Numbered from the stretch's first letter, positions 1 to 5,893 are shown. The stretch: 6,262 bases of DNA from Methanobacterium sp. (GCA_003162655.1 PMMY01000242.1:1-6262); one strand, 5' to 3'. A program made the numbers and translations. Notes: generated by a model from the sequence alone, not told the origin.

Positions 1-42
1 AGTGTTTTACTATTATTCTTGATTATAATCTAATGAAATTAT

Positions 43-50
43 AAAAAATT
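43..50 (-). terminator. Possible T-run terminator after the Mur ligase gene
   Basis: Minus-strand AATTTTTT about 30-37 bases past the Mur ligase stop codon, in the AT-rich end 1-79. It is the only clear T-run downstream of the mraY-mur pair in the window. No hairpin precedes it, which is usual for archaeal terminators. Confidence 0.35.
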
Positions 51-79
51 AAATAAACAGGAATACTTAGAACAATTTT

Positions 80-1582
80 TTAATTTAAATGTCTATAAAT
101 ACCTTTTAATACTTCACTTGCAGGATCCATTCCCTGAGCGCCTATAAGTAGTATTGTATCAGTTTTTTTTGCGGATTTTATTATATATTCCAGTGCAGGA
201 TTTAAATTTTCTTTAAATATGCAATTCAAATCATGTTCCGTTAGAGTTTTAAGTACAATTTCCCTTTCTCCTGGTTGGACTGTGTTTGCATCATCAACTA
301 CTTCATTACTGCTTGTTACAACAATATGATGATCAATGTTTTCGAGGCCTTTAACTAGTGCTTCTGCATTTAATCTATTAATTGATTCACCTCTGGAACC
401 TCTAATTGCAAATACAACATAAAGTACTCCTTCACACATTTTTGCAGTACTTTTGATAGTAGCAATTATACCGTCTGGATTGTGGGCAAAATCATCAACT
501 ATAAGTGGATCATTCCCAAGTATAGTAAACCTTCTCTTAAGAGGTTTATAAAATGATACTGCTCTTTTAATGATTTTTAAATCAATATTTAAAGTTAAAC
601 AAGCTCCTATTGCGGCCATAGTATTTTGCAAGAAGTGTTTAGTTTTGAATGGTAGTTCTTCAGTTTTCATAAACAAATTTTCACCAAGGTAAATACCATC
701 CGATTTAAGGATTATATTCGGATATTCAGATACTTGTCCGTTACTTCCGTAGAATGAAAGTTTAATACCGTCTTTTTCTTTTACAAGCTCTCCCATTTTC
801 CTTAATAGTGGATCATCAGAATTTAAAACAGCATAATTATTTTTTAAACTGTCCTTATCACTATTATTCTCGTCTGATCGGGATGATATGGCTTTTAAAG
901 ATCCATATATTTCATTAAATGTTTCATCAATGGAATTAACCAGACCTATATGATCTAAACCTACATTTGTAATTACAAGCACTCTAGGATCAACTGCAGA
1001 TGTCATGAGACGTGCATGGTCTTTCATGAGTTTATCCAACCATCCCTGAACTTCTGAAACTTCAATAACCATGGCCTGAATGGGCTTTTTCTTAAGATTT
1101 TCGAATTCAGCCAGTTGTTTAGCAACAACAGGATCAATCAAGGTGTTAAATTCCGATTTTGCATCTGTATTGGTATAAGTACTGTACCCTGCCCTTTTTA
1201 ATATGCTGTAAATCATATGTGCTGTTGTGGATTTGCCATTTGTTCCTGTTACCACTACTCGAAGGGAGTCTTTAGCGAAACTTTTAACAGCCCATTTTAT
1301 TGCAAATGCATTGGCAAATTCAATTTTAGGCGTAATTATAATGGGAATATCAAGTTTTTCAGCAGTTTTAATGGTCTTTCCAATTGGATTCTGGGTTATA
1401 ATACACGAAACTCCTTTTTTTGCGGCTATTTTAACTCCTATCTCATTAACCCAGTGCCTTATAACAACGTCACCCGGTTTGGCTTGATTGAGGAAAGTGA
1501 AAATACCTTTAACAGGTTTTATATTTCCAAGCAGATTTCCTTTCACTTCTTTGGCCAGGTAAGATGTAGTGATCTCCATCAT
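80..1582 (-). CDS. Archaeal Mur-type peptide ligase (pseudomurein peptide ligase, MurE-like)
   Basis: A 500-residue ATP-dependent amide ligase of the Mur family, probably cytosolic. It is expected to join an amino acid to a growing pseudomurein peptide with release of ADP and phosphate. The P-loop GTNGKST is at residues 113-119. The acidic segment VIEVSE is at 172-177, the Mur NxxxDH element (NVGLDH) at 206-211, VLNSDDP at 252-258 and the C-terminal-domain DDFAHNPDG at 363-371. Lys230, in YGSLK, sits where bacterial Mur ligases carry a carbamylated lysine; this is inferred from spacing. Residues 1-105 form a short N-terminal domain. Length matches bacterial MurE, but the MurE substrate motif DNPR is absent. 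The start is the first of two tandem ATGs, with AGGA 10 bases upstream. The gene follows the MraY homologue by 25 bp, so the two are probably cotranscribed. The exact step catalysed cannot be read from the sequence. A cyanophycin-synthetase-like label is the usual alternative in automatic annotation. Confidence 0.9.
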   Translation of the reverse strand: MMEITTSYLAKEVKGNLLGNIKPVKGIFTFLNQAKPGDVVIRHWVNEIGVKIAAKKGVSCIITQNPIGKTIKTAEKLDIPIIITPKIEFANAFAIKWAVKSFAKDSLRVVVTGTNGKSTTAHMIYSILKRAGYSTYTNTDAKSEFNTLIDPVVAKQLAEFENLKKKPIQAMVIEVSEVQGWLDKLMKDHARLMTSAVDPRVLVITNVGLDHIGLVNSIDETFNEIYGSLKAISSRSDENNSDKDSLKNNYAVLNSDDPLLRKMGELVKEKDGIKLSFYGSNGQVSEYPNIILKSDGIYLGENLFMKTEELPFKTKHFLQNTMAAIGACLTLNIDLKIIKRAVSFYKPLKRRFTILGNDPLIVDDFAHNPDGIIATIKSTAKMCEGVLYVVFAIRGSRGESINRLNAEALVKGLENIDHHIVVTSSNEVVDDANTVQPGEREIVLKTLTEHDLNCIFKENLNPALEYIIKSAKKTDTILLIGAQGMDPASEVLKGIYRHLN

Positions 1583-1607
1583 TTTAACTAATTCCTAATT
1601 GTTACAA

Positions 1608-2681
1608 TTAAATTGCATTGTATCCGTATAAAGCAACTGCACAAACTATTATGGTAGCAGCCCAGTATAATAACACAATTTTCATCTCTGATAAACCTTT
1701 GTAGTGTAGAGTATGGTGAAGTGGTTCAACAGGCAGTTTGATGATATGTGCCCTGTGGAGGAGGCTCACAATTACAGAAATTATCGGAACTGCAATTGCT
1801 ATCACTGCAAAGTATACAACATCTCCAAGGAATGCCGCTGTAATGTATCCTGCTCCAAGGGCAAATGAACCAGTATCTCCCATGAAAATGCTTGCAGGGT
1901 ACCTGTTGAATATAAGAAATCCAAAGCAGGCTCCAGCAAGTACAATAAACGGTATAGACCCTCCTGCGTTTCCTATTGATATTGCAAATATTGCCGATGC
2001 AATAGATGCAATTGCAATTATCCCCGCTGCAAGACCATCCATTCCATCGATAAGATTAACTGAATTTATAGATCCTACAATAACACATATTACAATGGGT
2101 ATTACAAACAGTCCAATGTTAAATCCAAGCACCGAAGCACTAACAGCACCTGATGCAATAAGAAACAAAGAAACCAGTATTTGGGCTAAAATTTTCTCAT
2201 TTTCTTTTATTTCACTTTTTATAGGTGCTTCACCTGTTATTTCGACTAAATTATTTTTTAAGAGATATTCCAAATCTTTTTTGGCTTTAGGTGTAGTTAC
2301 CCTGGCATTTTCGCCATTTTTAAGAGTTAACCTACCAATTTCAATGGGGTTTGGGCTTATATTCCTGATAACTTTTTGAATTTCTTTGGTTTTGAGTCCT
2401 ATAAGATCGTCCATTAATCCAATGATTCCAGCGGTCATCATGATCAAGATGGTTAAAACAAGGTTTTTATCAGTGTAGTAAACGCATGCTAACAGAAGAA
2501 CTCCTAGGAGTATAGCAACTCCTCCCATTGTAGGGGTGCCTGCTTTATGACTGTGTTCTGTAACTATGGGATTGTCCTTAACGTCAGCATATTTCAACAT
2601 CTTCTTTACAAACAGTGTGAAAAGTGTTGTTGATATGAATGCTACTAAAAATATGATAAATTGTACCGGAATATTGCTCAA
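1608..2681 (-). CDS. MraY-like phospho-glycosyl transferase (GT4/WecA-MraY family)
   Basis: A 357-residue integral membrane enzyme of the MraY/WecA superfamily. It would transfer a phospho-sugar (peptide) from a UDP-linked precursor to a polyprenyl phosphate at the inner face of the membrane. About ten hydrophobic segments can be seen (roughly 5-27, 52-68, 74-90, 164-184, 187-209, 217-236, 240-257, 271-284, 287-308, 334-354). Family motifs are HKAGTPTMGG (45-54), the Mg-binding pair LMDD (89-92), NLIDGMDGLAAG (209-220), FMGDTGS (266-272) and PLHH (320-323). Two features differ from bacterial MraY: a hydrophilic cytoplasmic stretch at about 100-163, and HHT in place of the HHH motif. The start is TTG, preceded at 5 bases by a strong AAGGTG. 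The next methionine is residue 28, inside or after membrane segment 1, so TTG is well supported. With the Mur ligase 25 bp downstream, it probably acts in pseudomurein lipid-precursor synthesis. Confidence 0.9.
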   Translation of the reverse strand: MSNIPVQFIIFLVAFISTTLFTLFVKKMLKYADVKDNPIVTEHSHKAGTPTMGGVAILLGVLLLACVYYTDKNLVLTILIMMTAGIIGLMDDLIGLKTKEIQKVIRNISPNPIEIGRLTLKNGENARVTTPKAKKDLEYLLKNNLVEITGEAPIKSEIKENEKILAQILVSLFLIASGAVSASVLGFNIGLFVIPIVICVIVGSINSVNLIDGMDGLAAGIIAIASIASAIFAISIGNAGGSIPFIVLAGACFGFLIFNRYPASIFMGDTGSFALGAGYITAAFLGDVVYFAVIAIAVPIISVIVSLLHRAHIIKLPVEPLHHTLHYKGLSEMKIVLLYWAATIIVCAVALYGYNAI

Positions 2682-2685
2682 AATA

Positions 2686-2692
2686 CCACCTT
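2686..2692 (-). promoter_or_regulatory. Shine-Dalgarno site that fixes the TTG start of the MraY homologue
   Basis: Read on the minus strand this is AAGGTGG. Its AAGGTG part ends 5 bases before the TTG at 2681-2679. It matches the archaeal anti-SD, and no ATG or GTG lies in frame nearby, so it decides the start. Confidence 0.75.
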
Positions 2693-2713
2693 ATAATTTC
2701 ATTAGGAATGAAT

Positions 2714-2730
2714 TTGCATAATAGATGCAA
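2714..2730. repeat. Inverted repeat TTGCAT-N5-ATGCAA upstream of the MraY homologue
   Basis: A perfect 6-bp inverted repeat with a 5-base spacer lies 33-49 bases upstream of the TTG start. It sits between a weak TATA-like stretch and the SD site. It could be a small operator or a hairpin in the leader RNA. Nothing in the sequence says which, and it may have no function. Confidence 0.35.
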
Positions 2731-2764
2731 TTAACTAATTTATGACTAATCTTCTTTACTATAC

Positions 2765-2774
2765 TTTTAATAAA
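2765..2774 (-). promoter_or_regulatory. Possible TATA box for the mraY-mur ligase pair
   Basis: On the minus strand this reads TTTATTAAAA, about 85-95 bases upstream of the TTG start. A transcript starting about 25 bases downstream would have a leader of about 60 bases that includes the 2714-2730 inverted repeat. The 140-bp gap after the ATP-grasp gene leaves room for a promoter, but readthrough from that gene is equally possible. Confidence 0.3.
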
Positions 2775-2822
2775 TCAGTTCACTTAATTATATTGTTGAT
2801 AAATTTACAGAAATTGAAGAAA

Positions 2823-3953
2823 TTATTTTAAAATTTCTAGATCTTCGACTGTTTTAACTGCATTTGGTATTGTTTTACCACGAATAGTTACACGTTCATG
2901 ATTATCAGGTCCGTGGATGATCCAAGAATTTTCATGATTAAAATCTCTGAATTTGTAGTTATTTTTGTTCGAAAAATGAGTTCCAACGGGTATTTCAATT
3001 GCAGAATAATTTTTGATCTTATTTTTAAGTTTTATATGATCCCACATTCCTGAGGCCATATCAATTAGTTCATGCATAATATTCACGTTTGTTGCAGCGC
3101 ATGTGATGTACCTCGTACCACTGGGCCGGGCATTGATTTCTATTACATTATTTTCTTGTGTTTCACAGTCAAATATGATATCTATATCAGCTGTGCCCTC
3201 TAACCCCAAAGTATCTGCTATTTTAACGGCAATTTCCTGAATTTTCAGATTATTTTTATGATTATTAATACCTTCGATATCTAAGGGGGCTTTTTTAATC
3301 TTTTTTAGTGGATGAATGCCTTCAATTGTAGTCTTTCCTTTATAAACCGGCACAAGTGGTACAGTTTTTCCTTTCCATCTCAATACTTCGATGGAAACTT
3401 CAAACCCTTCAATGAATTTTTCAGCAATTCCATTTTCAAATTCATGGAGATATTCTTTGATATCTCCTATGGATGGTATTATTTTTATTCCAGATCCTCC
3501 CTGTCCTGTGACATGTTTTAAGACTATAGCTTGATGATCCATATTTAAAATATGATTAATACCATTTTTTGTTATTTTAACGAATTCTGGAGTTTTAATT
3601 TCATTTTCAACAAAAAATTCTTTGGTTTTATATTTGTCCACACATATATTAGTAGCTGAAACTGGAGATGATACTACAGGAATTCCATAATCCCCTTCTA
3701 ATTTCTCTTTCATAATTGCTACTTCAACAAGAGGTCCATCAATCCCTATTAATGGAACAACACCATCCACATTTTCTTGAATAGCGATTTTCATAGGTTC
3801 ATCCATTCCCCTTGAAACTATGTAATGTGAATCTGCGAGTTTCAAGTTGGAAGATTGGGGATTTGACTCGGTAATAATGCTTTTTATTGAATTTTTCCTG
3901 GTGTAGAGTGCTACATCATCGAATAGACGGGCCCCTATAAAAAGTATTTTCAT
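2823..3953 (-). CDS. Stand-alone CarB-like ATP-grasp ligase
   Basis: A 376-residue cytosolic ATP-grasp protein resembling one half-domain of the carbamoyl-phosphate synthase large subunit, but only about a third of the length of CarB. Residues 1-100 form a pre-ATP-grasp Rossmann-like domain starting MKILFIGAR. DKYKTK (106-111) begins the ATP-grasp fold and VLKHVTGQGGSGI (144-156) is the glycine-rich ATP loop. EKFIEGFEVSIEVL (178-191) and TADIDIIFD (254-262) follow. EINARPSGT (272-280) carries the expected Mg/ATP ligands Glu272 and Asn274 with Arg276. Residues 310-376 are a small C-terminal extension. The family couples ATP hydrolysis, through an acyl phosphate, to joining a carboxylate and an amine. 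The specific substrate is not readable. The gene directly precedes the MraY/Mur ligase pair, which suggests a wall-precursor role. ATG start; GTGAT lies only 3 bases upstream, a weak SD. A true carbamoyl-phosphate synthase is unlikely, because the second synthetase half and the allosteric domain are missing. Confidence 0.85.
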   Translation of the reverse strand: MKILFIGARLFDDVALYTRKNSIKSIITESNPQSSNLKLADSHYIVSRGMDEPMKIAIQENVDGVVPLIGIDGPLVEVAIMKEKLEGDYGIPVVSSPVSATNICVDKYKTKEFFVENEIKTPEFVKITKNGINHILNMDHQAIVLKHVTGQGGSGIKIIPSIGDIKEYLHEFENGIAEKFIEGFEVSIEVLRWKGKTVPLVPVYKGKTTIEGIHPLKKIKKAPLDIEGINNHKNNLKIQEIAVKIADTLGLEGTADIDIIFDCETQENNVIEINARPSGTRYITCAATNVNIMHELIDMASGMWDHIKLKNKIKNYSAIEIPVGTHFSNKNNYKFRDFNHENSWIIHGPDNHERVTIRGKTIPNAVKTVEDLEILK

Positions 3954-4053
3954 TTTATCACAAATTAGTTTAGAATACTCTTGATTATGTAAAATTTACT
4001 GATCTAACTATTAAATTAGGAATTTAATTCTTTTTTTTATTATTCAACCTTTA

Positions 4054-4062
4054 TTTATATAT
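4054..4062 (-). promoter_or_regulatory. Candidate TATA box for the ATP-grasp gene
   Basis: On the minus strand it reads ATATATAAA, the best archaeal TATA-box match in the 192-bp gap 3954-4145. It lies about 100 bases upstream of the ATG, which implies a leader of roughly 75 bases. The rest of the gap is AT-rich with no gene. It shows that the wall block probably has its own promoter, separate from the hydrogenase-protease gene. Confidence 0.45.
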
Positions 4063-4099
4063 GGTTGTGGTTTATTATCTTCTAATTGTGGACATTAAT

Positions 4100-4113
4100 A
4101 AAAATTAAAATTA
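4100..4113 (-). terminator. Possible T-rich terminator after the hydrogenase protease gene
   Basis: On the minus strand there is a T-rich stretch (TAATTTTAATTTTT) 33-46 bases past the stop codon, upstream of the ATP-grasp TATA box. Archaeal termination often uses such T-runs without a hairpin. In this AT-rich DNA the signal is weak. Confidence 0.3.
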
Positions 4114-4145
4114 TTTTATACAGAATATTATCAACCTTCAATATA

Positions 4146-4628
4146 TTATAATGTGAAATTTTTTCTTATAATTTCAGTAAGTTCTTCTACACTATTTTTA
4201 ACTTCTTCTGAGATAATATGGGACATTTCCATATTTTTTGGTTGTATACCAATGAGTAACATGCTGGCATCTGTAAAGGATTTCAGATATTTGATCATAA
4301 AGGATAGGGGCATTGCATGTGTTGATATGCTGTAATCTGCAATTTCATCACTTTGAACAAGTCTTATATGCCCAGGGTTCATTTTCATCTCAACCGCATC
4401 GATGAAGATTATATGGGATGGGATCTCTTTTCTTATGAGTCCTGTATAGTTTTCAGGCACGGTTTCAGCGTTAATAACCATAAGTTCTTGTTGTTCTATA
4501 AATAATTCTGCCAAATTTTCGGCTATGAGCGGCCCTAATGCATCATCTCCACGCATATCATTGCCAATACATAAAAATATTATTTTCCTATGATCTTGAG
4601 TGAATCTTTTTAATTCTTGCTCTAACAC
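4146..4628 (-). CDS. HycI-type [NiFe]-hydrogenase maturation endopeptidase
   Basis: A 160-residue cytosolic protease of the HycI/HybD/FrhD family. It removes the C-terminal tail of a [NiFe]-hydrogenase large subunit after nickel is inserted. IGNDMRGDDALGP (21-33) matches the family GNxxxxDDGxGP motif. The three nickel-recognition positions are Asp29, Asp77 (FIDAVE) and His104 (STHAMP), aligned by eye with Asp16, Asp62 and His90 of E. coli HycI. NPGHIRL (84-90) also resembles HycI more than HybD. Length is normal for the family. The start is GTG with GGAGG 8 bases upstream. The first internal Met is residue 25, inside the catalytic motif, so GTG must be right. The first 41 bp overlap the end of the methyltransferase gene in another frame, suggesting translational coupling. 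Its target may be a membrane hydrogenase (Eha/Ehb type) or another [NiFe] enzyme; no large-subunit gene is in the window. Confidence 0.88.
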   Translation of the reverse strand: MLEQELKRFTQDHRKIIFLCIGNDMRGDDALGPLIAENLAELFIEQQELMVINAETVPENYTGLIRKEIPSHIIFIDAVEMKMNPGHIRLVQSDEIADYSISTHAMPLSFMIKYLKSFTDASMLLIGIQPKNMEMSHIISEEVKNSVEELTEIIRKNFTL

Positions 4629-5358
4629 TTCCTAATCCTCCACCCATCTCATAAATTCGTTTTAATTGTAATTTATTACCTGGATATACTTTTGTTCTTT
4701 CAACAGGTATGATTAACGGGGGGTTTAACATTGGTGTTGGCCCACAGATAATATTATTTGTTATTAAAGTGAAAGTAGTTATTTTAACACCTGAAACAAT
4801 TCCTGAAGTTTTTATCTTAATATCAAGATACTCATTGAAGGTTTCAGGGGTATAGCTCAAAAAATTTATTCTACTGTAGAATAGTGGTTCTCCTAAAACC
4901 CGATTTTGGGGATGTCCATCCTCTTCGTAACAGATATATTCTGTTTCAACTTGGACAGGTTCTATACAGTTAATAATACCATAGGGAATAGTTATCCCAC
5001 CATCCTTCAAATATTTCCTAACAGAGTTAAGAACTGGAATTTGCTCTTCATCTATTAGTGCAGTGTCCAGCATTTCACAGATAATAACATTGGCTTTATT
5101 TGAAAAAGAGAGTTTTGTTGCATCAGCACAAATAACTTCAATATTATCAAGATCTTTAAGATTTGCTCGTGCTCTTTCTGCAATAGATTTGTTAATTTCA
5201 ACTGCATAAACAAATTCTGCGTGGGGAGCAGCCCATGAGGAAAGAATTCCTGAACCTGTCCCTAAGTCGTATACAATACCCTTAGCTTTTTTTGAAATGG
5301 CTTCATAAAATCCAGCCAATCTGGCAGAGTCAGATGTAAGGTTATGGTGATAGGACGT
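4588..5358 (-). CDS. PRMT-like class I SAM-dependent methyltransferase, probable ACG start
   Basis: A class I methyltransferase of about 256 residues, numbered here from a proposed ACG start at 5358. The SAM-binding motif VYDLGTGSG is at 29-37. VEIN (53-56) holds the acidic ribose ligand, and CADA (77-80) follows. CEMLDTALIDEEQ (94-106) resembles the double-glutamate loop of protein arginine methyltransferases. The C-terminal half, from about 120, looks like a beta-rich barrel. The first ordinary start in this frame is TTG at 5319, but it has no SD and leaves only 15 residues before motif I. The 13 codons upstream continue as HxxLxxDxxRxxxFxxAI, which looks like the PRMT HxxMLxDxxRxxxYxxAI helix. 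Translation therefore probably begins at ACG, which has AAGGTG 6 bases ahead. A TAATAA lies directly before the ACG, so no longer frame is possible. The substrate is unknown. The gene overlaps the hydrogenase protease by 41 bp. The family call is firm, the start is inferred, and a sequence error changing ATG to ACG is possible. Confidence 0.78.
   Translation of the reverse strand, partial: TSYHHNLTSDSARLAGFYEAISKKAKGIVYDLGTGSGILSSWAAPHAEFVYAVEINKSIAERARANLKDLDNIEVICADATKLSFSNKANVIICEMLDTALIDEEQIPVLNSVRKYLKDGGITIPYGIINCIEPVQVETEYICYEEDGHPQNRVLGEPLFYSRINFLSYTPETFNEYLDIKIKTSGIVSGVKITTFTLITNNIICGPTPMLNPPLIIPVERTKVYPGNKLQLKRIYEMGGGLGSVRARIKKIHSRS
4637..4644 (-). promoter_or_regulatory. Shine-Dalgarno site inside the methyltransferase gene, fixing the GTG start of the protease
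   Basis: On the minus strand this reads GGTGGAGG and ends 8 bases before the GTG at 4628. It encodes part of the glycine run (GGG) near the methyltransferase C-terminus. The same bases therefore serve as coding sequence and as ribosome site for the next gene. Confidence 0.7.
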
Positions 5359-5364
5359 TTATTA

Positions 5365-5370
5365 CACCTT
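5365..5370 (-). promoter_or_regulatory. Shine-Dalgarno site pointing to an ACG start of the methyltransferase
   Basis: AAGGTG on the minus strand is followed by TAATAA and then ACG. The 6-base spacing is typical. This is the only good SD near the 5' end of the methyltransferase. No ATG, GTG or TTG in the methyltransferase frame lies at a fitting distance. Confidence 0.55.
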
Positions 5371-5406
5371 CAATAGATTTAATTTCATTGTTGATTATTA
5401 AGAATG

Positions 5407-5420
5407 ATATTAATATTAAT
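5407..5420 (-). promoter_or_regulatory. Possible TATA box for the methyltransferase-protease pair
   Basis: Minus-strand ATTAATATTAATAT lies about 50-60 bases upstream of the proposed ACG. Initiation about 25 bases downstream would give a leader of about 25-30 bases carrying the AAGGTG. The 114-bp gap after nikR has no strong T-run, so transcription from nikR could also continue through it. Confidence 0.35.
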
Positions 5421-5427
5421 CAAGAGA

Positions 5428-5457
5428 AATCTTAAATCCTATTACCATTATAAGATT
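5428..5457. repeat. Dyad AATCTTA-N16-TAAGATT between nikR and the methyltransferase gene
   Basis: A perfect 7-bp inverted repeat with a 16-base spacer lies 16-45 bases past the nikR stop and just upstream of the possible TATA box at 5407-5420. The half-site centres are 23 bp apart, close to the two-turn spacing used by NikR tetramers (E. coli operator 6-N16-6). The same ATCTTA half-site recurs in the palindrome at 6225-6240. An operator role is inferred only. Confidence 0.3.
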
Positions 5458-5472
5458 AATTTGATGAAGAAT

Positions 5473-5886
5473 TTATTCTATTTTTTCACCGCTTGCTGTG
5501 CTTGTGAGTTTAACGTGTTCAACACCTTTCAATCTCATAATCTTTTCTGTTAAGTCGCGTATGTATTTAACGTCTCCTTTAACAACAACAACTTCTAAAC
5601 AGTATTTTTCTGTCATGTGAACATGCATAACAGCGTTGATATAATCTCTGTAGTCGTGCTGAATGTCAGTGAGATCTTCCATTACACCTGTGTAATGATG
5701 GTCATATATAACAGCAAGTATTCCTATTCTCTCGCCTTCCATCTCATTCATCCACTGATATCGAACTATATAATCTTTTAAAGCGTCTCTTATCCCTTTT
5801 GACCTTGATTGATATCCTCTATCCTTCAGAACTTCGTCAAATTCATTTAGTAATTTTTTAGGTAATGACATGCTTATTCTCATCAC
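5473..5886 (-). CDS. nikR: Nickel-responsive transcriptional regulator NikR
   Basis: A 137-residue homotetrameric metal-dependent repressor. The N-terminal ribbon-helix-helix (about 1-45) opens MMRISMSLPKKLLNEFD, with the conserved YQSRSKGIRDAL at 25-36. The C-terminal ACT-like nickel domain (about 52-130) carries the four nickel ligands His77, His88, His90 (MHVH) and Cys96, equivalent to His76, His87, His89 and Cys95 of E. coli NikR. It is therefore expected to bind nickel and repress nickel-uptake genes, none of which is in the window. The start is GTG directly followed by ATG. GGAGG lies 8 bases before the GTG and 11 before the ATG, and the MM form aligns residue for residue with E. coli Met1-Gln2, so GTG is preferred slightly. 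Length is normal. It sits upstream of the hydrogenase-protease pair, a nickel-related context. The upstream dyad and palindrome suggest autoregulation. Confidence 0.95.
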   Translation of the reverse strand: MMRISMSLPKKLLNEFDEVLKDRGYQSRSKGIRDALKDYIVRYQWMNEMEGERIGILAVIYDHHYTGVMEDLTDIQHDYRDYINAVMHVHMTEKYCLEVVVVKGDVKYIRDLTEKIMRLKGVEHVKLTSTASGEKIE

Positions 5887-5893
5887 AATATTT

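Noticed and set aside
1217..1591. Two plus-strand frames antisense to the 5' half of the Mur ligase
   Set aside because: They are opposite a strongly conserved ligase domain, have odd composition (Cys- and Phe-rich in one case), and have no supporting ribosome site.
1738..2379. Long open frame of 213 codons on the plus strand
   Set aside because: It lies fully antisense to the clear MraY homologue, has no recognisable motif and no SD. It is a shadow of the biased codon use of a membrane protein.
3312..3521. Plus-strand frame of 69 codons
   Set aside because: Antisense to the ATP-grasp gene, rich in Phe and Ser, with no family resemblance.
4153..4335. Plus-strand frame of 60 codons
   Set aside because: Antisense to the hydrogenase maturation protease, with no independent evidence.
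5362..5388. Eight-codon ATG frame as a real leader peptide gene
   Set aside because: It has no clear SD and no recognisable attenuation structure or codon bias. It is mentioned only for its position before the ACG.
5347..5415. Minus-strand frame ending NEIKSIEGVINVLSP before TAA, which looked like the tail of an ACT-like domain
   Set aside because: It is about 20 codons long, has no usable start and is preceded by a stop. The resemblance to the NikR tail is too short to call a gene remnant, although it overlaps the methyltransferase start region.
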